Assembly (NCBI RefSeq): GCF_013911965.1
Contig: NZ_JACESE010000004.1
Span: 186,001 to 250,000 of the forward strand
Length of the DNA: 64,000 nt
From: Phenylobacterium sp.
Lineage (GTDB): Bacteria; Pseudomonadota; Alphaproteobacteria; Caulobacterales; Caulobacteraceae
Reading direction: 5' to 3'
A program made the position numbers and the translations under genes. The first letter of the stretch is position 1; each line of letters begins with the position of its first letter. Below are positions 36,707 to 44,527 of this stretch, piece by piece. The notes under the pieces were generated by a model. It was not told where the DNA came from, searched no databases, and saw only the letters and a program-made list of their open reading frames with translations.

Positions 36707-37297
36707 ATGAGTTCGCGCCTCTCGGCCGCGGCCGGCGCGGCCATCCGCCGTCTGCGCCAGGGCAAGGGCTGGACGCTGGCCGAGCTCAGCACCCGCTCGG
36801 GCGTACCCCTGTCCAGCCTCTCCAAGGTCGAGCTCGGCCAGACCTCCCTCGCCTATGACGTCCTGATCCGCGTCTGCCGGGCCCTGGAGGTGGAGGTCGA
36901 TCACCTGGTGCGGCCCGAGCCCCTGCCGTCTCCGCCGCGCGCGCGGTCGGGTCGCCGCTCGGTCGTCCGGGCCGGCGAGGGCGAGCCCCGCCGCCTCGGC
37001 GGCCACGCGGCGAGCATCGGCGCGACCGACCTGCTGCAGCGCGACATCACTCCTGTGGTGCTCGAGATCTGCGAGACGCGGCGCAACGGAAGCCTCATGC
37101 GGGCCCGGGGCGACGCCTATCTCCGGGTCCTTTCCGGCGCGGTGGTCATGCACTCGGAGGTCTATGCGCCCCTCGCCCTGCAGCCGGGCGACGCGGTCTT
37201 CTTCGATGGTGAGATGGGCTTCGCCCTGACGGCGCCCGACGGACAGCCGTCCCAGGTCCTGCTGATCCACCAGGGGGATCGCCTCCTGGAGGCCTGA
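36707..37297 (+). CDS. XRE-family regulator with C-terminal cupin domain
   Basis: The 196-residue protein has a lambda-repressor-like helix-turn-helix in residues 10-65 (IRRLRQGKGWTLAELSTR, VPLSSLSKVELGQTSLAY) and a cupin fold at the end (VLSGAVVMHSEVYAPLAL, PGDAVFFDGEMGFAL). The middle is a basic linker. Such proteins often control amino-acid or polyamine use, but no target enzyme is near. AAGGAAG precedes ATG 36707. It lies 63 bases after the WYL gene. An AT-rich palindrome 31 bases past its stop may be its own or a neighbour's operator. Confidence 0.9.
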   Translation: MSSRLSAAAGAAIRRLRQGKGWTLAELSTRSGVPLSSLSKVELGQTSLAYDVLIRVCRALEVEVDHLVRPEPLPSPPRARSGRRSVVRAGEGEPRRLGGHAASIGATDLLQRDITPVVLEICETRRNGSLMRARGDAYLRVLSGAVVMHSEVYAPLALQPGDAVFFDGEMGFALTAPDGQPSQVLLIHQGDRLLEA

Positions 37298-37327
37298 CGC
37301 CTTGCGCAGCCCTCAGCTTTCTCGTAT

Positions 37328-37344
37328 TAGAGAATTATTCTCTA
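37328..37344. promoter_or_regulatory. AT-rich 17-bp palindrome upstream of the response regulator
   Basis: TAGAGAAT-T-ATTCTCTA has perfect 8-bp arms around one central base. It is the most AT-rich palindrome in the window and lies 79 bases before the response regulator start. It differs from an Irr box (TTTAGAA...TTCTAAA). The adjoining XRE-cupin protein is a reasonable binder; this is inferred. Confidence 0.55.
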
Positions 37345-37362
37345 TTTAACCGTATGGCATGT

Positions 37363-37380
37363 CGCATCTGAGAAGATGCG
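37363..37380 (+). other. Hairpin with GAGA tetraloop in the response-regulator leader
   Basis: CGCATCT (37363-37369), GAGA, AGATGCG (37374-37380): perfect 7-bp stem with a GNRA loop, no T-run. It would be in the 5' leader if transcription starts near the AT-rich palindrome. It could protect mRNA or bind a regulator. Confidence 0.45.
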
Positions 37381-37422
37381 CGGGAGATGACGCGCTGACC
37401 TCCTCCGGAGACCTGCACGCCC

Positions 37423-37866
37423 ATGATCGCCGTTCCGGTCGCCCCGATCTCCGCCGGACGATGGCCTGAGCGGATGCCCGGTCGATCGGCGGCGGCCTCG
37501 CCCACCGTGCTGGTGGTGGACGATTCTCCGGTCATTCGCCTTCTCATCGCCGACATGCTGGCGGCCGCCGGCTACGGGGTGGAGGTGGCCGAGGACGGCG
37601 CAGAAGCCCTGGACAAGATTCGCCGCGCCCGTCCTGACGCCGTGCTGACGGACCTGAACATGCCGCGGCTCGACGGCTTCGGCCTGATCGAGGCGGTCCG
37701 GCGCGATCCCTCGCTGGCGGACCTGCCGATCCTGGTCGTGACCAGCGAGGAGAACCAGGCCAAGCGCGCGCGCGCCCTGGCCGCCGGCGCCGGCGCCTGG
37801 ATCGTCAAGCCGTTCGAGCCCGCCGAACTGGTTGAGGCGCTGTGGGAGATCGAGACGCCGGCCTGA
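37423..37866 (+). CDS. Single-domain response regulator (CheY-like receiver)
   Basis: A receiver-only protein that is phosphorylated on aspartate by a histidine kinase. The 147-residue product has VLVVDDSPVIRLLIADML with the acidic pair, the phosphoacceptor in AVLTDLNMPRLDGF, the threonine in ILVVTSEENQ and the lysine in WIVKPFEPAEL. There is no output domain. The first 25 residues are a poorly conserved tail, and ATG 37474 is an alternative start. No histidine kinase lies nearby, so its partner is elsewhere; chemotaxis or cell-cycle roles are equally open. Confidence 0.93.
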   Translation: MIAVPVAPISAGRWPERMPGRSAAASPTVLVVDDSPVIRLLIADMLAAAGYGVEVAEDGAEALDKIRRARPDAVLTDLNMPRLDGFGLIEAVRRDPSLADLPILVVTSEENQAKRARALAAGAGAWIVKPFEPAELVEALWEIETPA

Positions 37867-37875
37867 CGGGCGAGA

Positions 37876-38220
37876 TCAGCCGACGCTGCGCAGCTCCGTC
37901 TCCCCCTCCTCGAGCTCGGCGGCGCGCTCGATCAGGGCCCGCTCCAGACGGCGCGCCAGGCGCGCCTCGGCCGAGGCCGCGCCTTCGATGACGGCGGAGG
38001 CTTCGAAGAGAGCGGCCTGGAACTCGGCCTCGCCCTCGAAGCCCTGGCGGGCGGCCTCCTCGGCCAGGGCGGCGGCGGCGGCCTTTCGGGCCTCGTCGGA
38101 AAGGGTCGCGACGGCGGAGAGGGTGGCCCGGCCAAGGGCGGTCATCATCTGGACGTCGGTGTGTAACTGATCGAGCCGCCGACGAATATCGTCGAGGGCG
38201 GCCTCGGACGGTCCGCTCAT
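37876..38220 (-). CDS. Unrecognised helical, coiled-coil protein
   Basis: A 114-residue protein of unknown family, starting MSGPSEAALDDIRRRLDQLH. It is almost all helix: charged heptads in the first 40 residues, an alanine-rich centre (KAAAAALAEEAARQGF) and a glutamate/arginine-rich end (RLERALIERAAELEEGE). No membrane segment. GAGG precedes ATG 38220 at six bases. The N-terminus looks like a dimerising coil. It converges on the response regulator, nine bases apart. Confidence 0.65.
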   Translation of the reverse strand: MSGPSEAALDDIRRRLDQLHTDVQMMTALGRATLSAVATLSDEARKAAAAALAEEAARQGFEGEAEFQAALFEASAVIEGAASAEARLARRLERALIERAAELEEGETELRSVG

Positions 38221-38349
38221 ATTGAACCTCGAAACGCGTGGGACGCCGAGCCAGACCTGATGCGCGCTCCGCCCCGCGCCACCCGTCACCTGCCGGCAGA
38301 AAAGACTGCGGCCGACTTAGATAACGGTGGTTAAGCTGTCAACAATCGC

Positions 38350-38387
38350 GTGCAAACGCACATTGTGCATGTGCGACTTGTGCGCAC
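38350..38387. promoter_or_regulatory. Repeat-rich operator candidate upstream of marR
   Basis: Several GTGC/GCAC repeats are packed here: GCGT-GCAA-ACGC, TTGTGC twice (38363 and 38378, 15 bases apart) and GTGCG/CGCAC (38371-38387). It ends 39 bases before the marR start. Autoregulation is the usual pattern for this family. Confidence 0.3.
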
Positions 38388-38426
38388 GATCAGACCCGTG
38401 GTCTACAGGGCGCCGGGGAGTGAACA

Positions 38427-38972
38427 ATGACGGAAAGCGCTGCCGTACTTCGGTCCGTGGATCCCGAAGGCGAGTTCGGGCTCGATGTGCCCGAGTACTT
38501 TTTCTACCTTCTCTTCCAGGCGGTGCGTCGCCGTGACGCGGCGTTCGAGCGCGCCCTGGCCGGCCTCGACCTCACCCTGTCCCAGTGGCGGGCGATGTCC
38601 ACCGTCCGGCGATTCGGCTCGTGCGGCATGTCGGAGCTCTCGGCCTTCACCGCCGTCGACCGCACCACCCTGACCCGCTCGGTGGACCAGCTCGTGCGCC
38701 GGGACCTCGTGGCCCGCGAAACGCCGGCGAGCGACCGGCGGCAGGTGCGGCTCAGTCTGACGCCGGAGGGACAGGCCATGTACGACCGCGCCGTCCTTCA
38801 GCTGCTCAGCTTCAACCGCTCGGCGCTCGAAGGGGTCGACGAGGCGCGACGACGGGAGATCAGCCGCGGCCTTGCGACCATCATCCGCAACCTGGCGCCC
38901 GACGACAACTTCGCCGAGGCGCTGATCCGGTTTGAGCCGGAGCGGATCCGCGCCTCGACGAGGCGAGGCTGA
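38427..38972 (+). CDS. MarR-family regulator
   Basis: MarR dimers bind DNA with winged helices and release it on binding aromatic ligands. The 181-residue product has DLTLSQWRAMSTVRRFG, then MSELSAFTAVDRTTLTRSV (recognition helix) and the wing VARETPASDRRQVRLSLT with the conserved D-R-R. The N-terminal 25 residues are longer than usual. GGGGAG precedes ATG 38427. A repeat-rich operator candidate lies upstream. The next gene (DUF454) has its own Fur-like box, so it is probably not a target. Confidence 0.9.
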   Translation: MTESAAVLRSVDPEGEFGLDVPEYFFYLLFQAVRRRDAAFERALAGLDLTLSQWRAMSTVRRFGSCGMSELSAFTAVDRTTLTRSVDQLVRRDLVARETPASDRRQVRLSLTPEGQAMYDRAVLQLLSFNRSALEGVDEARRREISRGLATIIRNLAPDDNFAEALIRFEPERIRASTRRG

Positions 38973-39009
38973 GGCGAACCGCCGATCGGCGGCGCCGGAC
39001 CCCGATATT

Positions 39010-39028
39010 CTTGCGACTCCCTCGCAAG
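39010..39028. promoter_or_regulatory. Fur-like operator upstream of the DUF454 gene
   Basis: CTTGCGA-CTCCC-TCGCAAG: perfect 7-bp arms, five-base spacer, the best copy of this motif in the window. It ends 20 bases before the DUF454 start. Confidence 0.65.
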
Positions 39029-39048
39029 GCCTGTGGCATGCTGGGTCC

Positions 39049-39477
39049 ATGAGCGCGCCCAGCGATCCTGCCGACTCGCAGCCGGACGAACCGGCCGGCC
39101 CTGTCCGGCCGATGAGCGCCCTCGCCGTCATGGCCTATCGGGCCATCGGCATGGCGGCCCTCGGCCTGGCGATCGCCGGCGCCTTCCTGCCCCTGCTGCC
39201 GACCACCATCTTCCTCATCGTCGCGGCCTGGGCCTTCGGCAAGAGCGCGCCGAAGCTGCGCGCCCGCCTCTATGCGCACAAGCGGTTCGGCCCGACCCTC
39301 AAGGCCTGGGATCAGCGCGGCGCCATCCCGCCCCGCGCCAAGATCGCGGCCCTGCTGGGCATGACGATCAGCTGGGTGGTTCTGACGCTGACGACGCACC
39401 GGCCCTGGCTGTCGGCCGTGGTGGGCGTGGTCCTGATCGGGTGCGCCGCCTACGTCCTGACGCGGCCCTCGGCCTGA
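39049..39477 (+). CDS. DUF454 (YbaN-type) inner-membrane protein
   Basis: A 142-residue protein with the DUF454 core GLAIAGAFLPLLPTTIFLIV, AAWAFGKSAPKLRARLYAHK, FGPTLKAWDQRGAIPPRAK. Two or three membrane helices are visible, including the C-terminal VVGVVLIGCAAYVL. The 30-residue N-terminus is acidic and proline-rich. I chose ATG 39049 over an upstream open frame, since a Fur-like palindrome lies just before it. The role is unknown; in other bacteria DUF454 genes occur beside iron or haem genes, which agrees with the operator here. Confidence 0.88.
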   Translation: MSAPSDPADSQPDEPAGPVRPMSALAVMAYRAIGMAALGLAIAGAFLPLLPTTIFLIVAAWAFGKSAPKLRARLYAHKRFGPTLKAWDQRGAIPPRAKIAALLGMTISWVVLTLTTHRPWLSAVVGVVLIGCAAYVLTRPSA

Positions 39478-39517
39478 CCGCCCGCAGCCGCTCGCCACGC
39501 GAACAGACGAAGCGTCC

Positions 39518-40246
39518 TCACCAGGGGATCGGCGCGCCGTCCCAGGCGTAGAAGCCGCCGCTGTCGGCAGGCGTCAGCCCCGCCAGCACCGCCAGCAGGC
39601 GTTCGGCCGCAAAGTCCGGCGCAAAGAGCTTCTCGGTCGCGACGCCGCCCTGAAAGGGCGCGCTGAGCGCCGTGTCCACCGTTCCGGGATGCAGGGCGAC
39701 GCAGATCGCCTGGGGCCGCTGGCGGGCGAGCTCGACGGCCAGCGTCCGCACGAGCTGGTTCAGCGCCGCCTTCGATGCGCGATAGCCGTACCAGCCGCCG
39801 AGCCGGTTGTCGCCGATCGAGCCGACGCGGGCCGAAAGCGCGGCGAACACCGCCCGGCGATCCCGGGACAGGCGCGGCAGCAGGTGTTTGGCCGCCAGCG
39901 CCGGGCCGACGGCGTTGATCGCGAAGGCGGCCATCAGGCCGTCGGCCGAAAGGCTGCGCCAGCTCTTCTCCGGCGAAAGGCCGCCTCCGTGCAGGCGGCC
40001 GGTGGCGACGACGACGAGGTCGGCCGGCCCCAGATCGTCGAGCCGCGCCGCGGCGGCCTCCATCGTCGCCTCGTCCGTCAGTTCGAGAGGCGCCCAGTGG
40101 GCGCTCTTCGGCAGCCGTTCCGGGCGGGTTCGCGAAAGCGCCAGCAGCGGCCGTTCGGGGTCCTCCTGCGCCAGGCGCGCCAGCAGGGCGCCGCCCAGGC
40201 CTCCGCCTGCGCCCAAGACCACCGCGGCTCCTCGACCTTCGGCCAT
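39518..40246 (-). CDS. SDR family oxidoreductase (CsgA/C-factor-like)
   Basis: A 242-residue short-chain dehydrogenase. The cofactor loop is VLGAGGGLGGALL, close to TGxxxGIG; the active-site tyrosine and lysine are in YGYRASKAALNQLV, with a serine in ALSARVG. The C-terminus has SGGFYAWDGAPIPW. It resembles the C-factor branch, small NAD(P)-dependent enzymes of unsettled substrate. GGAGG precedes ATG 40246. It stands alone on this strand. Confidence 0.87.
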   Translation of the reverse strand: MAEGRGAAVVLGAGGGLGGALLARLAQEDPERPLLALSRTRPERLPKSAHWAPLELTDEATMEAAAARLDDLGPADLVVVATGRLHGGGLSPEKSWRSLSADGLMAAFAINAVGPALAAKHLLPRLSRDRRAVFAALSARVGSIGDNRLGGWYGYRASKAALNQLVRTLAVELARQRPQAICVALHPGTVDTALSAPFQGGVATEKLFAPDFAAERLLAVLAGLTPADSGGFYAWDGAPIPW

Positions 40247-40342
40247 GCCTGACGCCTCCCTAGCAGGGTGATACGGCGCGCGCCGGGCTTTCGACGCACC
40301 GCGACGCGCTTTGGGGCTTCCGTCCGACGGAGGAGACCCTAC

Positions 40343-40498
40343 ATGGCCCTCATGCTGAGGCTTCCCGAAAAGACGCCCGACACCGCGCCGAGAGGGTCCG
40401 CGCCGCCGACGCCGCGCTTCCCCGCGTGGAGCCGCCTGCGCCAGGCCTCGGCCGAGCGGCGCGAGGCGATGCGTCGCTCACGCGGCGGGCTGGCCTGA
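40343..40498 (+). CDS. Unrecognised 51-residue basic protein
   Basis: Starts MALMLRLPEKTPDTAPRGS and ends RREAMRRSRGGLA: proline-rich first half, arginine-rich second half, no membrane helix. The main support is an excellent ribosome site, GGAGGAG, seven bases before ATG 40343, right spacing for translation. Too short for family recognition. It lies between a divergent SDR and a convergent ftsK. The 218 bases from its stop to the ftsK stop hold no gene. Confidence 0.5.
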   Translation: MALMLRLPEKTPDTAPRGSAPPTPRFPAWSRLRQASAERREAMRRSRGGLA

Positions 40499-40716
40499 CG
40501 CCTGGCCAAATCGTCGCAGTGGCTTGATCGGCGCCGCCGCGACCTCAAATCAGCGCGGTGCGGGCCTCTCCCCACGCGCGGCCTCTCACCCAGGTTGCGT
40601 TGTCGGTCCGCACAGGGCGCGCTCGGATACGCGGTCGGGACGCTTCTCTCCCCCCAGCCCCGCCCCGGCCGAGCCGGGCGCGCCCACCCGTTCTTCAGAC
40701 GTCCCGCGTCGGAAGA

Positions 40717-43137
40717 TCAGGGCGGCGCGCCGACCAGGATCTCGCGCTTGCCCGCATGGTTGGCCGGGCTGACCACCCCTTCCTGCTCCATCCGCTCGAT
40801 GAGCGAGGCCGCCCGGTTGTAGCCGATCTGCAGGCGGCGCTGGACGTAGCTGGTGGACGCCTTGCCGTCGCGGGTGACCACGGCCACGGCGCGGTCGTAG
40901 AGGTCGTCGCCCGACCCGCCGCCGGCCCCGCCGAAGTCGCCGCCGCCCTCCTCCTCGTCGCCGCCGGCGGTGACGTCCTCCACATACTGGGGCTCGCCCT
41001 GGGCGCGCAGGAACTTGGCCACGGCCTCGACCTCCTCGTCGGAGACGAAGGGGCCGTGCAGGCGGGTGATCCGTCCGCCGCCGGCCATGTAGAGCATGTC
41101 GCCCTGGCCGAGCAGCTGCTCGCCGCCCTGTTCGCCGAGGATGGTGCGGCTGTCGATCTTGGAGGTGACCTGGAAGGAGATCCGGGTCGGGAAGTTGGCC
41201 TTGATGGTGCCGGTGATGACGTCCACCGACGGCCGCTGCGTCGCCATGATCAGGTGGATGCCGGCGGCCCGCGCCATCTGGGCCAGGCGCTGGACCGCCC
41301 CTTCCACGTCCTTGCCCGCCACCAGCATCAGGTCGGCCACCTCATCGATGACCACGACAAGGTAGGGCATGGGCTTGGGATCGATGCGCTCGCTCTCATA
41401 GACCGGGCGGCCGTTGTCGTCGAAGCCGGTCTGGACGGTGCGCTCGAAGTGCTCGCCCTTGGCCGCGGCCTCCTTGGCGCGCTCGTTATAGGAGGCGACG
41501 TTGCGCACGCCGATCTTGGACATCAGCCGGTAGCGGTCCTCCATCTCGCGCACGGTCCATTTCAGCGCGACGATGGCCTTTTTCGGATCGGTGACGACGG
41601 GCGCCAGCAGGTGCGGGATGCCGTCATAGACCGACAGCTCCAGCATCTTGGGGTCGATCATGATGAAGCGGCACTGCTCGGGCGCCAGCCGGTAGAGGAT
41701 CGACAGGATCATGGCGTTGACGCCCACCGACTTGCCCGAGCCGGTGGTGCCGGCGATCAGCAGGTGGGGCATCTTCGACAGGTCGGCGATATAGGGTTCG
41801 CCGCCGATGTTCTCGCCGAGCGCCATGGGCAGGGCGAGCGTCGAGCGTTCGTACTCGGCGCTGGCCAGCAGGTCGCGCAGATAGACGGTTTCCCGCTTCT
41901 GGTTCGGCAGTTCGATGCCGATCGCGTTGCGGCCGGGCACCACGGCGACGCGGCAGGCGGCGACGGACATGGAGCGGGCGATGTCGTCGGAGAGCGCCAC
42001 GACCCGGGCCGACTTCACGCCGGGCGCCGGGACCAGTTCGTAGAGGGTGACCACCGGGCCGGGGCGGATCTGGTCGATCTGGCCGCGCACGCCGAACTCG
42101 GCCAGCACGCCTTCCAGCAGCTGGGCGTTCTGGCGCAGGGCGCCCTCGTCGAAGGCGGCCGCCCGCGGCTTGGGCTTGGCCAGCATGGAGAGCTCGGGGA
42201 GGGTGAAGCCGTCCGGACGGACGAAGTCGAACACGCCCTGGTTCTCGCGCGATTCCCGCGGCGACTCCTTGGGCGGCGTCTTGGGCTTGCGGATGCTGAG
42301 CGGGGCGGCGGCCGGCGGTTCGTCGAACTCGGCCCCCTCGTCCTCCGGCTCGGGCTCGCGCCGAAGCGGGATGGTGGCGGCCACGCTCGGCGACGGCGCC
42401 GGGTCGAGGGCCGCGTCGGGAATGCCCGCATCGCGTTGGGCCCGCCGCGCACGGGCGGCGCGGGCGGGCGCCGGCGGTGCGGGCGGCTCGATCTCCACCT
42501 TCGGCCGGGCGGCGAGGCGCTGGGCGAGGCCCTCGGCCACGGCCGCGGCGTCCACCTTCCTCAGGCCGATGGCGAAGCCCAGGGCGATCAATCCGAGCCC
42601 CCCGAGCAGAAGGGCGGCCACGGGCTTGGCCGCGGGGATGCGGGCGAAGTCCAGCAGGCCGGCCGCGCCGCTCAGCAGGCCGTGACCCCAGAAGCCGCCC
42701 AGGCCCTTGGCGAGCGGCCAGACGGCCGGCGGGGCGGGCCAGGCCAGCAGGGCGGCGAGCCCGAGCAGGCCGGCGCAGGCCGCCAGGGCGCGGATCCGCA
42801 GGGCGCGACGCGTGGCGTCCGGTTCGGCGCTGAGCGCCCGGGACAGGCCGAACATCACCATCAGCAGCGCGCCCAGGCCGGCGACGAGTCCCAGGGACTG
42901 CATGCCGATGTCGGCGATCACCGCGCCGGGGGCGCCCAGGACGTTCTTCGGCGACTGAGCGGAGGCGGCGTTCAGGCTCGGATCTGCGGCGTCATAGGTG
43001 GCGAGCGCCAGCGCGACCGCCACCCCGAAGGCGGCCAGAAGCCCGCCTCGAAGCCTGGCCGTGTTGGGATGCAGCCAGGCCAGCCGCACGATGTGCAGCG
43101 CCAGCTCCAGACCCGTCTTCCGCGCCGCCCGCGCCAT
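40717..43137 (-). CDS. ftsK: DNA translocase FtsK
   Basis: FtsK anchors in the division septum and pumps chromosome ends toward dif for XerCD resolution. The 806-residue product has four or so membrane helices in the first 210 residues, a proline/acid-rich linker, and an ATPase motor with Walker A AGTTGSGKSVG near residue 460 and PYLVVVIDEVADLM (Walker B). It ends in a gamma winged-helix domain (SYVQRRLQIGYNRAASLIERM) that reads KOPS sequences. AAGGAGGG precedes ATG 43137. A CtrA-like box lies 47-61 bases upstream, which would fit cell-cycle control. Confidence 0.97.
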   Translation of the reverse strand: MARAARKTGLELALHIVRLAWLHPNTARLRGGLLAAFGVAVALALATYDAADPSLNAASAQSPKNVLGAPGAVIADIGMQSLGLVAGLGALLMVMFGLSRALSAEPDATRRALRIRALAACAGLLGLAALLAWPAPPAVWPLAKGLGGFWGHGLLSGAAGLLDFARIPAAKPVAALLLGGLGLIALGFAIGLRKVDAAAVAEGLAQRLAARPKVEIEPPAPPAPARAARARRAQRDAGIPDAALDPAPSPSVAATIPLRREPEPEDEGAEFDEPPAAAPLSIRKPKTPPKESPRESRENQGVFDFVRPDGFTLPELSMLAKPKPRAAAFDEGALRQNAQLLEGVLAEFGVRGQIDQIRPGPVVTLYELVPAPGVKSARVVALSDDIARSMSVAACRVAVVPGRNAIGIELPNQKRETVYLRDLLASAEYERSTLALPMALGENIGGEPYIADLSKMPHLLIAGTTGSGKSVGVNAMILSILYRLAPEQCRFIMIDPKMLELSVYDGIPHLLAPVVTDPKKAIVALKWTVREMEDRYRLMSKIGVRNVASYNERAKEAAAKGEHFERTVQTGFDDNGRPVYESERIDPKPMPYLVVVIDEVADLMLVAGKDVEGAVQRLAQMARAAGIHLIMATQRPSVDVITGTIKANFPTRISFQVTSKIDSRTILGEQGGEQLLGQGDMLYMAGGGRITRLHGPFVSDEEVEAVAKFLRAQGEPQYVEDVTAGGDEEEGGGDFGGAGGGSGDDLYDRAVAVVTRDGKASTSYVQRRLQIGYNRAASLIERMEQEGVVSPANHAGKREILVGAPP

Positions 43138-43183
43138 AAACGCCCTCCTTGCACTCAGGGACCCGATCTATCGGACAGGAGGG

Positions 43184-43198
43184 TTAAGAGGCGTTTAC
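43184..43198. promoter_or_regulatory. CtrA-like box upstream of ftsK
   Basis: TTAA-GAGGCGT-TTAC on the plus strand, seven of eight matches to the CtrA consensus TTAA-N7-TTAA with correct spacing. It lies 47-61 bases upstream of ftsK in the divergent gap. CtrA is known to control many division genes in Caulobacter; binding here is inferred. Confidence 0.4.
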
Positions 43199-43300
43199 GC
43201 CGTCCGGTGCGGTCGTGTGCGAAAACGCCGCGCGAACCCGGCCCTCGCCCGCAGGAACGCGCTTTCGCTCCGGCCTTCTCCGCACTAGGTTTGCGCCGTC

Positions 43301-43762
43301 ATGTGGACCGTTCCGAAATCTGTCCTGCGCGTCGTGGCGCTGATCCTGTTCGCCTGCGCCGCCGGCGCCTTCGCGCTTGGCATCCTCGGCGCGGAGCCGG
43401 GAGGCGGCCGGCTGCCCGGCGAGACGGCGTCCGCCGACGGGGCCACCGTCACCACGCTGAACGCAGCCGACGCCCGGCCCCTGACCGAAGGCGGCGCGCC
43501 TCCCGCCGAGGACGAGGAGGAACAGGCCGCGGCCGAGGACGAGTCGGACGAGGCCGAGACCGAGGTGGCCGAGGCCGCCGACACGCCGGCCGACCCGCAG
43601 ATCCCGGCCCTTCAGGTGCCGGTGGAGACCGCCGCTCCGCGTCCGCCGCCGGCCAAGGCGCCGCCGCCGAAGGCGCCAGCGTCTCCGCCGCAGCAAAGCG
43701 GCGACGCCATCGGGGATCTGGTCGACGGGCTCACCCCGCCCTCGGAGCTTCCGCCCTTCTAG
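43301..43762 (+). CDS. Unrecognised exported, acidic and proline-rich protein
   Basis: A 153-residue protein with an N-terminal membrane helix or signal (SVLRVVALILFACAAGAFA). The rest is unstructured: a run of glutamate and aspartate near residues 69-90 (PPAEDEEEQAAAEDESDEAE) and then alanine-proline-lysine repeats (PPPAKAPPPKAPASPP). It resembles periplasm-spanning linkers but has no folded domain. It diverges from ftsK, and its stop shares CTAG with the convergent DUF502 stop. Function unknown. Confidence 0.6.
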   Translation: MWTVPKSVLRVVALILFACAAGAFALGILGAEPGGGRLPGETASADGATVTTLNAADARPLTEGGAPPAEDEEEQAAAEDESDEAETEVAEAADTPADPQIPALQVPVETAAPRPPPAKAPPPKAPASPPQQSGDAIGDLVDGLTPPSELPPF

Positions 43763-44454
43763 GGGGCCGGCGGCCCCTCCGCCGGCGGCGGGCCCGCCAT
43801 GTCCATGGGCGGCGGCCCGGTGCGACGGTACTTGATCGAGGCCGGCGCGGTGACCCCGGCCGAGACCACGAACTGGACCGCCTCGTTCAGCGTCCAGTCC
43901 AGCCAGACCAGCCGGTTCACCGGCACGATCTCCACATAGCCGGAGGTCGGATTGGGCGTGGTCGGCACATAGACGGCGGCCAGCTCCTCGCCCGTGTCGG
44001 CGGCCTTGAAGAGCTGGGTCACCAGCCCGACGGTCTTCATCTCCTCGGACGGAAACTCGATCAGCACCACCTTCTGCGCCTGCTCCATGGGCGAGTGGAA
44101 GCTGGCGATCAGCTTCTGGGCCGAGGAATAGACCGTACGCCCGATCGGGATGCGCCCGATCAGGTCGTCGACGGCCTTGCCCACCGCCTTGCCCGCTGCG
44201 CCGCGGGCCAGCAGGCCGACGATCGTCAGGATGACCACGGCCGTCAGAATCTCCAGCACCGTCGTGAAGACTCCCGGCGGTCCCGCGCCGACCCAGGCGG
44301 CCAGCGGCCGGATCACCAGCGCCCCCAGCAAGGAGGCCAGCTTGGCCAGCAGCCACAGCGCCCAGACGGTGAGCGCCAGGGGGGCGAGGGTGACGGCGCC
44401 GACCGCCAGGGTCTGCGGCCAGCGGATCAGGAATTGGCGGACGGCGGGGTCCAT
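43759..44454 (-). CDS. DUF502 membrane protein
   Basis: A 231-residue protein of the DUF502 family. It has two helices (VGAVTLAPLALTVWALWLL and VLEILTAVVILTIVGLLA), then the conserved IPIGRTVYSSAQKLIASF, KVVLIEFPSEEMKTVGLVT and AVYVPTTPNPTSGYVEIVP. These are likely cytoplasmic-loop signatures. The family's role is unknown in bacteria. GGAGCC precedes ATG 44454. The stop overlaps that of the convergent plus-strand gene in CTAG. Confidence 0.88.
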   Translation of the reverse strand: MDPAVRQFLIRWPQTLAVGAVTLAPLALTVWALWLLAKLASLLGALVIRPLAAWVGAGPPGVFTTVLEILTAVVILTIVGLLARGAAGKAVGKAVDDLIGRIPIGRTVYSSAQKLIASFHSPMEQAQKVVLIEFPSEEMKTVGLVTQLFKAADTGEELAAVYVPTTPNPTSGYVEIVPVNRLVWLDWTLNEAVQFVVSAGVTAPASIKYRRTGPPPMDMAGPPPAEGPPAP

Positions 44455-44527
44455 GACGCAGGGCTCCGGTCTCTCGAGGTGCGAGAGTTCCTAAACGCCC
44501 GACGCCCCGGACGGAACCACGGCGGCC

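Noticed and set aside
37328-37344. Irr box (iron control element) upstream of the response regulator
   Set aside because: The arms are TAGAGAAT/ATTCTCTA; Irr boxes need TTTAGAA/TTCTAAA.
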